From assembly GCF_900143245.1 (NCBI RefSeq), contig NZ_FRDK01000007.1, positions 1 to 64,000 of the forward strand: a stretch of DNA of 64,000 nt, in the 5' to 3' direction. The notes beneath the pieces are model-generated. The model was not told the origin of the DNA. It was given only the letters and a program-made list of their open reading frames with translations, and ran no database searches. This document shows positions 56,117 through 64,000 of this stretch, piece by piece (the stretch's first letter is position 1; each line of letters starts with the position of its first letter). This DNA comes from Flavobacterium fryxellicola. Lineage in GTDB: Bacteria > Bacteroidota > Bacteroidia > Flavobacteriales > Flavobacteriaceae. The position numbers and the translations under genes were made by a program.

Positions 56117-57391
56117 TTAGTATACGAAAATAGCTCTTTCGCTCATCATTTCGTTTACTTCGTTTGCTACCGCTTCGATAACCTCCTCGTTAGTGTGATC
56201 CACTAATACTCTATCGATAAGAGCAACAATAGTTTCCATATCCTCTTCAACTAAACCTCGAGTGGTAATTGCTGCTGTTCCTACACGAATTCCTGAAGTC
56301 ACAAATGGAGATTTATCATCAAAGGGAACCATGTTTTTATTAACTGTTATTTCTGCTCTTACTAATGCGTTTTCAGCTTCTTTTCCAGAAATATTTTTAT
56401 TTCTTAAATCAATCAACATCATGTGATTATCCGTTCCACCAGAAATGATTTCGTAACCTCTTTTTACAAAAGCATCTGCCATCGCATTAGCATTTTTTTG
56501 TAGTTGTAAAGCATACGTAAAAAATTCGTCTTTTAATGCTTCACCAAAAGCTACCGCTTTTGCAGCAATAATGTGCATCAATGGACCCCCTTGATTTCCA
56601 GGGAAAACAGCTAAATCCAACAAAGAGGACATCATTCTGATTTCGCCTTTTGGGGTGGTTAAACCAAATGGATTTTCAAAATCTTTACCCATTAAAATTA
56701 ATCCTCCACGAGGACCACGCAACGTTTTGTGCGTTGTAGTTGTAACAATATGGCAATGAGGCAATGGATCATTCATCAAACCTTTGGCAATTAGTCCCGC
56801 TGGATGTGAAATATCAGCCAATAAAATGGCTCCTACACTATCAGCAATTACTCTGAAGCGCTCAAAATCCATATCACGAGAGTATGCCGAAGCACCTGCA
56901 ATGATCAATTTTGGTTGTTCTCTTGTTGCTATTTCTTGAATTTTATCATAATTTAATCTTCCAGTTTCCTTGTCCACGCCATAAAAAGAAGGAGTGTACA
57001 AACGACCGGAAAAATTCACTGGAGAACCGTGAGTCAAGTGTCCACCATGAGACAAATCAAAACCTAAAATTTTGTCTCCAGGTTTAATACACGCGTGGTA
57101 AACCGCTGTATTAGCTTGAGAACCAGAGTGAGGTTGCACATTAGCATAAGCCGCTCCAAATAATTCTTTGGCTCTGTCAATTGCAATTTGCTCCACAACG
57201 TCAACTACTTCGCAACCGCCGTAGTATCTTTTGCCAGGATACCCTTCCGCATATTTGTTGGTTAAAACGGAACCAGCAGCTTCCATTACCTCGTCACTTA
57301 CGAAGTTTTCTGAGGCAATAAGTTCTAATCCGTGAATTTGTCTTTCTTGTTCTTCCAGAATAAGGTCAAAAATTTGTTCGTCGCGTTGCAT
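56117..57391 (-). CDS. glyA: Serine hydroxymethyltransferase
   Basis: This PLP enzyme converts serine and tetrahydrofolate to glycine and 5,10-methylene-THF. The PLP lysine is K222 in [14 protein letters not shown]. The open frame extends 12 codons further, to 57427, but [18 protein letters not shown] is the family-like start. In addition a minus-strand -7 box (TATTTTTG, 57417-57424) would lie inside the longer version. The 424-residue form is therefore chosen. All family motifs are present. Confidence 0.96.
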   Translation of the reverse strand: MQRDEQIFDLILEEQERQIHGLELIASENFVSDEVMEAAGSVLTNKYAEGYPGKRYYGGCEVVDVVEQIAIDRAKELFGAAYANVQPHSGSQANTAVYHACIKPGDKILGFDLSHGGHLTHGSPVNFSGRLYTPSFYGVDKETGRLNYDKIQEIATREQPKLIIAGASAYSRDMDFERFRVIADSVGAILLADISHPAGLIAKGLMNDPLPHCHIVTTTTHKTLRGPRGGLILMGKDFENPFGLTTPKGEIRMMSSLLDLAVFPGNQGGPLMHIIAAKAVAFGEALKDEFFTYALQLQKNANAMADAFVKRGYEIISGGTDNHMMLIDLRNKNISGKEAENALVRAEITVNKNMVPFDDKSPFVTSGIRVGTAAITTRGLVEEDMETIVALIDRVLVDHTNEEVIEAVANEVNEMMSERAIFVY

Positions 57392-57416
57392 TTTTTTGAT
57401 TTTCGTTAATTTGATG

Positions 57417-57424
57417 CAAAAATA
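57417..57424 (-). promoter_or_regulatory. -7 box of glyA
   Basis: Minus-strand TATTTTTG matches TAnnTTTG, 25 bases before the chosen glyA start. It supports that start. Confidence 0.5.
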
Positions 57425-57434
57425 CAAAAAAACG

Positions 57435-57465
57435 TTTGGTTAATAGTTAGATTATAATATATTTG
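57435..57465 (+). promoter_or_regulatory. Promoter of fahA
   Basis: TTTG (57435-57438) and TATATTTG (57458-57465) are separated by 19 bases, an exact match to the Bacteroidota promoter pattern. fahA starts 34 bases later. Confidence 0.75.
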
Positions 57466-57499
57466 ATGAGTAATTTTTTAACAAATTAATTAACAAAAT

Positions 57500-58783
57500 A
57501 TGCCGATAACAGCTAACGATACCAATAGAAAATCATGGCTAGAAGTAGATGCAAACAGTGATTTTCCCATTCAAAACATTCCGTTTGGTGTTTTTCTTAC
57601 AAAAGAGAACGTCGTAACCGTAGGAACTAGAATAGGAGATTTCGCCATTGATTTAGGCGCTTTGCAACAATTAAATTATTTTGAAGGTATTGAATTGACC
57701 GATGATATGTTCATGCAGGATACTTTGAATGATTTTATTTCTGATGGCCAAAAAACATGGCGTTTGGTTCGAAACCGAATTGCGGAACTTTTTGATCTGA
57801 CCAATCCGAAATTACGAGATAACGTAAAGCACAAAGACATTATCATTTTCAATTTAGAGGATGTTGAAATGCAGTTGCCTGTATTGATAGGCGATTACAC
57901 TGATTTTTACTCCAGTAAAGAGCACGCGACTAATGTAGGGAAAATGTTTCGAGACCCAGAAAATGCGTTACTACCTAACTGGCTTCACATTCCTGTGGGA
58001 TACCATGGTAGAAGTTCTACTATAGTTCCCTCTGGTATTCCGGTTCACCGCCCGATGGGACAAACCTTGCCAAATGGGGAAACTACACCCGTTTTTGGCT
58101 CTTCTCGTTTAGTAGATTTCGAATTAGAAACGGCCTTTATTACCACTGATGTCAATATAATGGGCGAAAATATAGCCGTAACAGAAGCGGAAGATTATAT
58201 TTTTGGAATGGTGTTACTGAACGACTGGAGTGCGCGCGATATTCAAAAGTGGGAATATGTGCCACTAGGACCGTTCTTAGCTAAGAGTTTTGCAAGCTCC
58301 ATTTCGCCGTGGATTGTGACAATGGATGCCTTGGAACCTTTTAGAACTAAAGGACCAAAACAAGAACCAACTCCACTGCCCTATTTACAACAAAAAGGAA
58401 AGCATTCTTTTGATATTAATTTAGAAGTAGCCATTCAGCCTGAAAAAGCAGAACCGACGGTGATTTCACGTTCAAATTTCAAATACATGTATTGGACAAT
58501 GAGCCAGCAATTAGCACACCATACTTCTAATGGTTGTCGTGTGAATTCTGGTGATATGATGGGTTCAGGTACTATTTCAGGGCCTACTGAAGATAGTTTT
58601 GGTTCCATGCTAGAATTAACTTGGGGAGGAAAAAACCCAATTAAACTAAATGATGGGACAGAACGTAAGTTTATTAATGACAATGACACTGTTATTATGA
58701 AAGGTTTTTGTCAAAATGGCCATGTAAGAATTGGTTTTGGAGAAGTTTCCAGCAAACTACTGCCGCCGTTCGTTAGAAAATGA
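57500..58783 (+). CDS. fahA: Fumarylacetoacetase
   Basis: This is the last enzyme of tyrosine and phenylalanine catabolism; it cleaves fumarylacetoacetate to fumarate and acetoacetate. At 427 residues it has full length, with the N-terminal beta domain and a FAH catalytic domain. Visible elements are DYTDFYSSKEHATNVGKMFR, YHGRSSTIVPSG, LVDFELETAFI and LLNDWSARDIQKWEYVPLGP, which hold the metal and substrate ligands. The terminator at 58804-58837 ends the transcript. Confidence 0.95.
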   Translation: MPITANDTNRKSWLEVDANSDFPIQNIPFGVFLTKENVVTVGTRIGDFAIDLGALQQLNYFEGIELTDDMFMQDTLNDFISDGQKTWRLVRNRIAELFDLTNPKLRDNVKHKDIIIFNLEDVEMQLPVLIGDYTDFYSSKEHATNVGKMFRDPENALLPNWLHIPVGYHGRSSTIVPSGIPVHRPMGQTLPNGETTPVFGSSRLVDFELETAFITTDVNIMGENIAVTEAEDYIFGMVLLNDWSARDIQKWEYVPLGPFLAKSFASSISPWIVTMDALEPFRTKGPKQEPTPLPYLQQKGKHSFDINLEVAIQPEKAEPTVISRSNFKYMYWTMSQQLAHHTSNGCRVNSGDMMGSGTISGPTEDSFGSMLELTWGGKNPIKLNDGTERKFINDNDTVIMKGFCQNGHVRIGFGEVSSKLLPPFVRK

Positions 58784-58803
58784 AATTCTAAAAAACTATA
58801 AAC

Positions 58804-58837
58804 AAAACTCCGAATGTCTAGACTTTCGGAGTTTTTT
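58804..58837. terminator. Intrinsic terminator after fahA
   Basis: AAAACTCCGAA (58804-58814) pairs with TTCGGAGTTTT (58825-58835), followed by T residues. It can also end minus-strand transcripts of the SdpI-like gene. Confidence 0.85.
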
Positions 58838-58888
58838 ATTTTAAAGTATGCGCCAAAACAAACTGCTAAAATCAATTGAATTTGGTAT

Positions 58889-59236
58889 TTATTGCGTGCC
58901 AAATTTGTTATTGATCGCTCTTTCTACTCGTACTAAAAGCCCAATTACCGTCACAATCAAAAGACTTAGACCTACATTCCTATTTATCGTAGGATCAAAG
59001 TTTGTTACGAAACTAAAAACGCAGCAAGCACTCAATAGTAAACCCAGCTTAATCATTTCTTTAGACGAATAATTTTGAGCAAAATCCCATCTTTCTTGAC
59101 TTTTCATTGCGTTTGCCGTTCGGTAACCATACAGAGAATTTATTTTCTTTGGTGGAAATTTAAGCATAATAAGACCCGCTACTGTAAAAGCCAGTCCTGC
59201 CATAAATGGAATTAAGAATAAAGGGTTTTCAAACAT
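58889..59236 (-). CDS. SdpI-family membrane protein
   Basis: This 115-residue protein has three hydrophobic segments and the SdpI signature NSLYGYRTANAMKSQERWDFA. In Bacillus, SdpI gives immunity to a killing peptide, but most homologues are uncharacterised and no toxin gene is nearby. It is a single gene convergent with fahA. Confidence 0.85.
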   Translation of the reverse strand: MFENPLFLIPFMAGLAFTVAGLIMLKFPPKKINSLYGYRTANAMKSQERWDFAQNYSSKEMIKLGLLLSACCVFSFVTNFDPTINRNVGLSLLIVTVIGLLVRVERAINNKFGTQ

Positions 59237-59366
59237 GTAGTACTAATTTTGTGTTTCTGGATAATTCACTGGCGACAATTCAAATGTACTGCTTTATTCA
59301 TCATCTCAGAGCCCGGATAGAAGTGAAAAGCTTTATGCAGCAGCAGGTTAGTTTTTTGTTGTTGTA

Positions 59367-59456
59367 AAAGAGCGACCGTAGGAAGCTCCTTTTAGGGCTT
59401 ACAAAAACAACCTGATGCCAATAAACTTGTAACGAATAGCTGGAAGCAGCTCCCTA
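59367..59456. repeat. Possible Flavobacterium intergenic repeat, degenerate
   Basis: The segment contains GGAAGCTCCTTTTAGGG and later GGAAGCAGCTCCCTAAAAA, related motifs in the same orientation. Its overall look resembles the GGAGCTG-TTCC-type intergenic repeats common in Flavobacterium genomes. The call is from memory of that pattern and is tentative. Confidence 0.35.
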
Positions 59457-59517
59457 AAAATTTGTATCGTTTTCACTATATTTTGACTAATAAAATTATC
59501 AGGTTTAATAATTTTCT

Positions 59518-59525
59518 TATTTTTG
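59518..59525 (+). promoter_or_regulatory. -7 box of the lipoprotein gene
   Basis: TATTTTTG matches TAnnTTTG, 52 bases before the ATG at 59578. Confidence 0.45.
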
Positions 59526-59577
59526 AAGCACTTTAAATAGTTACAAATTGATAGAAACTTGCTAAAAAGAAGTGCTT

Positions 59578-60762
59578 ATGAAAAAAATTACGCTGTTATT
59601 ATTCTTGTTTATCCTTGTTTCAGCATGCGGTGTCAAGCAAATCCAAAACTTATTAAGTTCTGGGAATTATGATCAGGCTATCGAAAATGCAGTGTCTAAT
59701 TTGCGGACTAATAAAGATAAAAAAGGCAAACAAGAGTATGTCTATTTACTAGAAGAGGCTTTCGCCAAAGCAAAAGAACGGGATTTGAATTCCATAAATT
59801 TGCTTGCTAAAGACGCCAATCCCGCGCAATTGGAAAAAATGTACACGACGTATTTACAACTGAATCAACGTCAGGAAACCATTAAACCGTTGCTCCCGCT
59901 TAAGCTACTTAAAGAAGGCAGAAACGCTATTTTTCCGTTTGATAATTATAACGATCAGATTATAGATAGCAAAAATGCATTATCAGGGTATTTATATGCC
60001 AATGCTAAAAAATTAATGGCAACTACTGACAAGATGAACTTCAGGAAAGCGTATGATGACCTGGAGTATTTGAACCAAATAAATCCAAATTACAAAAACG
60101 TGATACAACTGCTGGAGGAAGCACAATTTAAAGGCTCTGATTATGTCTCGGTGTATACCAAAAATGAAACCAACATGATTATTCCTATTCGGCTTCAAAA
60201 TGACCTATTGGACTTCAGCACATTGGGATTAAATGACAAATGGACTGTTTACCACAGCAAGAAACAAAAAGGAATTGAATATGATTATGGAATGGTAATC
60301 AATTTTCGCCAAATATTTATTTCGCCAGAGCAAATTAAAGAAAGGGAATTTGTGAAAGAACGTATCATAAAAGAGGGTGTCAAAAAACTGATTGACGCCA
60401 ATGGAAAAGAAGTCGTTGACGAAAAAGGAAAAGTAGTTATGGTAGATAATCTTAAAACAGTGACGGCCAGGATTTATGAATTCAGACAATTTAAATCGTG
60501 CCAAATTACCGCTAAAATTGACTATTTGAATTTTAGAAGCAATCAATTGCTACACTCTTTTCCGATTAGCAGTGAGTTCATTTTTGAGAATATTTACGCA
60601 ACGTACAAAGGAGACCGACGTGCTTCTGACGACAACTACTACTCTTATTTTGACAGAAATCCAGTTCCCTTTCCTAGTAGCGAACAGATGGTTTATGATA
60701 CGGGAGAAGACTTGAAAGCTAAAATTAAAGACATTATAAGCCGCAACCGCTTTAGAAATTAG
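59578..60762 (+). CDS. Hypothetical lipoprotein with N-terminal TPR-like region
   Basis: This 394-residue protein has a lipoprotein signal (KKITLLLFLFILVSAC) followed by a TPR-like helical stretch (LLSSGNYDQAIENAVSNLRT). A GTG two codons upstream is in frame, but the ATG gives the typical signal peptide start. The C-terminal half is beta-rich and of no recognised family. It is probably anchored in the envelope. A strong terminator follows. Confidence 0.8.
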   Translation: MKKITLLLFLFILVSACGVKQIQNLLSSGNYDQAIENAVSNLRTNKDKKGKQEYVYLLEEAFAKAKERDLNSINLLAKDANPAQLEKMYTTYLQLNQRQETIKPLLPLKLLKEGRNAIFPFDNYNDQIIDSKNALSGYLYANAKKLMATTDKMNFRKAYDDLEYLNQINPNYKNVIQLLEEAQFKGSDYVSVYTKNETNMIIPIRLQNDLLDFSTLGLNDKWTVYHSKKQKGIEYDYGMVINFRQIFISPEQIKEREFVKERIIKEGVKKLIDANGKEVVDEKGKVVMVDNLKTVTARIYEFRQFKSCQITAKIDYLNFRSNQLLHSFPISSEFIFENIYATYKGDRRASDDNYYSYFDRNPVPFPSSEQMVYDTGEDLKAKIKDIISRNRFRN

Positions 60763-60789
60763 TCTCCAAAAATAAATACTCTTGTATCT

Positions 60790-60828
60790 AACTCCTTGAT
60801 AAATAAATTGATCAAGGAGTTTTTTTTG
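60790..60828 (+). terminator. Intrinsic terminator after the lipoprotein gene
   Basis: AACTCCTTGAT (60790-60800) pairs perfectly with ATCAAGGAGTT (60811-60821), followed by a run of T. Confidence 0.88.
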
Positions 60829-60903
60829 TTTTTAATTAAATCAACAATTCATTAAAATTTTGTTAGAAAAATAAAAATAGGTGATGAGTTTTAAAAAATA
60901 GTG

Positions 60904-60911
60904 TACTTTTG
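60904..60911 (+). promoter_or_regulatory. -7 box of the arginine operon leader
   Basis: TACTTTTG matches TAnnTTTG and ends 5 bases before the leader ATG, so the leader would be read from a nearly leaderless transcript. No -33 box is clear. Confidence 0.55.
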
Positions 60912-60916
60912 TTTCA

Positions 60917-61003
60917 ATGAATAATACCAATATAAATATAACTCCTATCTCACGGACAAACAGACCTGCTACTTCTCCCGAAGTACGGACACTATCAGTA
61001 TAG
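60917..61003 (+). CDS. Candidate arginine-responsive leader peptide
   Basis: This 28-codon frame starts MNNTNINITPISRTNRPATS and ends EVRTLSV. It contains three Arg codons (CGG, AGA, CGG), and CGG is expected to be rare in so AT-rich a genome. It lies directly before the arg genes. Hairpins TACTTC/GAAGTA (60970-60985) and ACTAT/ATAGT (60991-61004) overlap it. A stem TATCAG/CTGATA (60993-60998 with 61018-61023) followed by TTTTTATT could be an attenuator terminator. Translation of the peptide would then couple arginine supply to operon transcription. Confidence 0.5.
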   Translation: MNNTNINITPISRTNRPATSPEVRTLSV

Positions 61004-61028
61004 TTTCCTCAAGTGCTCTGATATTTTT
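60993..61028 (+). terminator. Possible attenuator terminator in the arg leader
   Basis: TATCAG (60993-60998) pairs with CTGATA (61018-61023), followed by TTTTTATT. The stem is only 6 bp, and the alternative hairpin ACTAT/ATAGT excludes it, as expected in attenuation. Confidence 0.35.
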
Positions 61029-61239
61029 ATTCCTATTTTATTCTTTCTCGTTTTGAAATCACATTTATTTCCCAGTTGGATAGTACATTCCAAGATGATT
61101 CCTTTATTTTTACTAATTAATTGTTATTCAATTTATTGGACCACAAACTCGTATTTTACTTTTAATTTTAGTGGGAGGAATAATGCGTTTCAAAACAAAC
61201 TGATAACTCATTTTTTAACTCAAAAATTCAGCTCTTGAA

Positions 61240-61857
61240 ATGAATATTTCTATCATAACAACTCAGGAAGAACATTATAAATATTCGCAAGAAATATGCG
61301 AAACAATAGAATTATCTGCCCTTTTGAGAGGTACTGGAATTGCTAAAAGAACTCCAGAATACATCAAAAAAAAGATGGAAAGTAAGGATGCTGTTATCGC
61401 CTTAGATAATGGAAAATTTGCCGGCTTTTGTTATATCGAAAGTTGGCAACACGGTAAATTTGTGGCCCATTCTGGACTGATTGTGCATCCAGATTATAGA
61501 AATTTAGGTTTAGCAAAAAAAATCAAATCATTTGTTTTTGATTATTCATTAGACAAGTATCCAGAAGCTAAAGTATTTGGAATCACGACAGGATTAGCAG
61601 TAATGAAAATCAATTCTGATTTAGGATACAAACCAGTTCCTTTTTCAGAATTAACGAATGATCCCAGTTTTTGGAAAGGGTGTCAAACCTGCACCAATTA
61701 TGAAATTCTAAAAAGCAAAGAAAATAAAATGTGTTTGTGCACCGGAATGTTATATGATCCGAAAGAAAAACAGAAAGATCCTTCAAAGCATCCTTTTAAT
61801 GTCCGGATCTGGAACCGGTTAAAAAAAATAAAACAAGCTATTTTCTTGGAAGATTAA
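61240..61857 (+). CDS. GNAT acetyltransferase of the arginine cluster, candidate N-acetylglutamate synthase
   Basis: This 205-residue GNAT protein has the acetyl-CoA loop HPDYRNLGLAKKI at 83-95. It adds a C-terminal Cys-rich part with C148, C151, C165 and C167 (GCQTC and CLC), which may bind a metal. It lies immediately upstream of argG and argC. Since the classical argA is absent from this cluster, this protein may acylate glutamate in the first step of arginine synthesis. That role is inferred from position. Confidence 0.78.
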   Translation: MNISIITTQEEHYKYSQEICETIELSALLRGTGIAKRTPEYIKKKMESKDAVIALDNGKFAGFCYIESWQHGKFVAHSGLIVHPDYRNLGLAKKIKSFVFDYSLDKYPEAKVFGITTGLAVMKINSDLGYKPVPFSELTNDPSFWKGCQTCTNYEILKSKENKMCLCTGMLYDPKEKQKDPSKHPFNVRIWNRLKKIKQAIFLED

Positions 61858-61996
61858 TCCCATCACTAACCCTCCCCGAAGAGAAGGGAGTCAAGAAAGA
61901 AAAAGCAACAAATAAATAGGAAGAACAAATAAAATTCCCCTCGCCTATTAAGGCTCGCCACTGCGGGAAAACTGGGAGGAAAAAAATAATATAATT

Positions 61997-63190
61997 ATGA
62001 AAAAAGTAGTATTAGCATATAGTGGAGGATTAGATACCTCCTACTGCCTGAAATATTTGAAGAATGAGAAAGGTTATGAAGTTCATACCGTTCTTATCAA
62101 TACAGGAGGATTTGACGAAGCCGAACTAGCAGCAATTGAAGAAAGAGCCTACGATTTAGGAAGTGCGCAACACACTACCCTTACCATTGTAGATAAATAT
62201 TATGATAAGGCTATCAAATATTTAATTTATGGCAATGTGCTAAAAAACAATACATATCCGCTATCTGTGAGTGCTGAACGTGTGTTTCAAGCTATGGAAG
62301 CGATTAAATATGCCAAATCGGTTGGTGCTGATGCAATTGCTCACGGAAGCACTGGCGCAGGAAATGACCAAATCCGATTTGATTTAATTTTTCAAACCAT
62401 CGCTCCCGAAATAGAGATCATCACTCCTATCCGTGATTTGAAATTATCAAGACAGGAAGAAGTGGCGTATTTGCAAGCAAATGGAGTAGAATATTCGTGG
62501 GAGAAAGCACAATATTCCATCAATAAAGGACTTTGGGGAACGAGTGTTGGCGGCAAAGAAACATTGACCTCAAACCTTCCGCTTCCAAGTGAAGCATATC
62601 CTTCGCAATTGCAAAGAGAGGGCGAAGAAAAAGTGACTTTGCACTTTGAAAAAGGAGAATTGGTAGGGATCAATAACAAAATGGATACGCCTGTAAAAAA
62701 TATCATTTTACTGGAAAAACTCGCAAGCGCCTTTGCAATTGGCAGAGACATGCATGTTGGCGATACGATAATAGGAATAAAAGGGAGAGTTGGTTTTGAA
62801 GCTGCTGCGCCGTTAATTATTATCAAAGCACACCATTTACTGGAGAAACACACCCTTGGAAAATGGCAACAGCACTGGAAAGAACAGTTGGGAAACTGGT
62901 ACGGAATGTTGTTTCATGAAGGCCAATTTCTGGATCCAGTGATGCGAAATATCGAAACTTTCCTTGAAGACACTCAAAAAACGGTAAATGGAACGGTGAC
63001 AGTAGCGTTAAAACCGTATCATTTTACGTTGGACGGAATCGAGTCGGATAATGATTTGATGAACACTGGTTTTGGTCAATATGGCGAAATGAACAATGCG
63101 TGGACCGCTGACGATGCTAAAGGGTTTATCAAAATTTTAGGCAATGCGCAAAACATATTTTCATCTGTGAATAAGGAAACGTACGTGTAA
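61997..63190 (+). CDS. argG: Argininosuccinate synthase
   Basis: This enzyme joins citrulline and aspartate with ATP in the arginine pathway. At 397 residues it starts MKKVVLAYSGGLDTSYCL with the pyrophosphatase P-loop SGGLDTS at 9-15, and has GSTGAGNDQIRFD, where the substrate contacts lie. The length is normal. It follows the GNAT gene by 139 bases and precedes argC. Confidence 0.95.
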   Translation: MKKVVLAYSGGLDTSYCLKYLKNEKGYEVHTVLINTGGFDEAELAAIEERAYDLGSAQHTTLTIVDKYYDKAIKYLIYGNVLKNNTYPLSVSAERVFQAMEAIKYAKSVGADAIAHGSTGAGNDQIRFDLIFQTIAPEIEIITPIRDLKLSRQEEVAYLQANGVEYSWEKAQYSINKGLWGTSVGGKETLTSNLPLPSEAYPSQLQREGEEKVTLHFEKGELVGINNKMDTPVKNIILLEKLASAFAIGRDMHVGDTIIGIKGRVGFEAAAPLIIIKAHHLLEKHTLGKWQQHWKEQLGNWYGMLFHEGQFLDPVMRNIETFLEDTQKTVNGTVTVALKPYHFTLDGIESDNDLMNTGFGQYGEMNNAWTADDAKGFIKILGNAQNIFSSVNKETYV

Positions 63191-63210
63191 AATAGTATGT
63201 TTTTTTAGGA

Positions 63211-63330
63211 GCAGAGATACTGTGTTTTTTAAGAAAATTTGTCCCGCTTTTCGTTGCAATCTTTTCCTTTTTTAAAATAAAAAGGAAAAGGATTTTCACT
63301 TCAATCGGGGCTAAAAATCAAGTTTTAGTT
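63211..63330. repeat. Intergenic palindromic repeat between argG and argC
   Basis: The core is an inverted repeat at 63258-63294: AATCTTTTCCTTTTT with AAAAAGGAAAAGGATT, with one bulged base. It is flanked by CCCGCTTTTCGTTGCAATC and a roughly inverse TTCAATCGGGGCTA. This looks like the intergenic repeats found in many Flavobacterium genomes. It could act as a stem-loop between co-transcribed genes. Confidence 0.5.
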
Positions 63331-63435
63331 TTCAAAAGAAATTTGGATAATCTTTTAAAAAATTATGAATTTTTTACTAAAGGTGACTTGATTCCTTACT
63401 TGTTCAAACAATAAAAATATTTAAAAAAAGAGATA

Positions 63436-64000
63436 ATGATACATGTTGGAATAATAGGTGGATCCGGTTATACAGCGGGAGAACTGATTAGAATATTGAT
63501 GTTTCATCCCAATGCCACAATTGATTTTGTTTTCAGCACTACCAATGCTGGAAAACCACTATCAGTGGCACACCAAGATTTACTTGGGGATATTGAAATG
63601 AATTTTACCAACACTATTAATCCTAATGTAAATGTGGTATTCCTCTGTTTGGGACACGGAAAATCCAAAGCATTTTTAGCACAAAATCAATTTGCAGCGC
63701 ACACTAAAATTATCGATTTAGGAAATGATTTCCGTTTGACAAAAGACGCAGTATTTCAAGGAAAATCGTTTGTTTATGGTTTACCAGAAATAAATAAAGC
63801 GACCATAAAAAACGCTCAGTTTATTGCCAATCCAGGTTGTTTTGCTACTGCAATTCAGTTGGCACTGCTGCCTTTGGCACAAGCTGGAATGCTAACTACG
63901 GACGTTCATATCAATGCTACAACAGGAAGCACTGGCGCTGGAGTTACCCCTTCAGAAACGACACATTTTAGTTGGAGATCCAATAATATGTCGCATTACA
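63436..64000 (+). CDS. argC: N-acetyl-gamma-glutamyl-phosphate reductase, 5' part
   Basis: The gene begins with ATG at 63436 and runs off the right edge (188 codons seen). Visible motifs are the dinucleotide loop GGSGYTAGEL at 8-17, SKAFLAQ, LGNDFRL, and the catalytic Cys C135 in NPGCFATAIQ. ArgC reduces N-acyl-glutamyl phosphate to the semialdehyde. It continues the arg operon with argG upstream. Confidence 0.94.
   Translation, partial: MIHVGIIGGSGYTAGELIRILMFHPNATIDFVFSTTNAGKPLSVAHQDLLGDIEMNFTNTINPNVNVVFLCLGHGKSKAFLAQNQFAAHTKIIDLGNDFRLTKDAVFQGKSFVYGLPEINKATIKNAQFIANPGCFATAIQLALLPLAQAGMLTTDVHINATTGSTGAGVTPSETTHFSWRSNNMSHY

Larger units (their letters stand above)
59237..59577. other. Intergenic region with a decayed repeat
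   Basis: These 341 bases contain a repeat-like segment (59367-59456) and a -7 box TATTTTTG (59518-59525) for the lipoprotein gene. No gene is supported. Confidence 0.4.
60829..61239 (+). other. Leader region of the arginine operon
   Basis: This region contains a -7 box, a 28-codon leader frame with Arg codons, two small hairpins and a terminator-like stem. The remaining 200 bases up to the GNAT gene hold no supported gene. A 61-codon frame at 61053-61238 is low-complexity and not annotated. Confidence 0.5.

Noticed and set aside
61053..61238. 61-codon frame ahead of the GNAT gene
   Set aside because: It is low-complexity and aromatic-rich with no homology pattern. The region is better explained as an untranslated leader.
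62392..62853. 153-codon frame antisense to argG
   Set aside because: It is a shadow of the strongly supported argG coding sequence.
1..64000. CRISPR array or prophage
   Set aside because: No regularly spaced direct repeats, cas genes, integrase or phage structural genes were found.

Overview
The window looks like a chromosomal segment of a Flavobacterium-like member of the Bacteroidota. It is AT-rich, start sites often lack a clear Shine-Dalgarno sequence, and many genes have the Bacteroidota promoter -7 box TAnnTTTG. The gene families (GYF_2, KTSC, YitT, SdpI, a Bacteroidota-type arg cluster, a Wza/Wzc pair) fit the same group. No ribosomal RNA is present. There is one tRNA, tRNA-Tyr(GTA), at 43967-44047.

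1-15 kb is a defence island on the plus strand. It holds a complete type I restriction-modification system (hsdR, hsdM, hsdS). Two bases after hsdS comes a 991-residue reverse transcriptase fused to a nitrilase-like domain, the architecture of defence-associated RT type 1 (DRT1/UG1). A McrB/McrC methylation-dependent restriction pair and an AbiE-type (type IV) toxin-antitoxin pair follow. The AbiEi-like gene has a perfect 12-bp inverted repeat around its -7 box. The AbiEii-like toxin gene is broken by a one-base frameshift. The RT gene sits where an accessory gene of the restriction operon would sit, and this is the most interesting region of the window.

15-20 kb holds scattered housekeeping or unknown genes: a saccharopine dehydrogenase-like protein, a GYF_2 coiled-coil protein, an EamA transporter, a YdjM-like membrane protein and a 2OG-Fe(II) oxygenase. 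20.7-32.7 kb, all on the minus strand, is a Wzx/Wzy-type surface polysaccharide locus: flippase, polymerase, four glycosyltransferases, a WecA/MraY-like initiating transferase, a Wza-like export lipoprotein and a Wzc-like tyrosine kinase. A terminator near 25.5 kb separates the assembly genes from the initiation and export genes.

33-37 kb holds a MoxR-like AAA ATPase with a VWA partner, a YchJ protein and two small genes. 37-44 kb holds a CHASE/PAS histidine kinase overlapping a response regulator, small unknown genes, a J-domain/KTSC protein, and a thioredoxin-family gene interrupted by an in-frame TGA. 44-59 kb holds an alcohol dehydrogenase, a YitT protein, a small unknown protein coupled to a TPR adenylate cyclase, a pentapeptide-repeat protein, a MacAB-like ABC efflux set, an AraC/response-regulator pair, miaE, glyA and fahA. 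59-64 kb ends with a lipoprotein and the start of an arginine biosynthesis operon (GNAT, argG, argC). That operon is preceded by a candidate arginine-containing leader peptide with attenuator-like hairpins.

Functional calls come from motif recognition in the translated sequence. No database search or alignment was possible.
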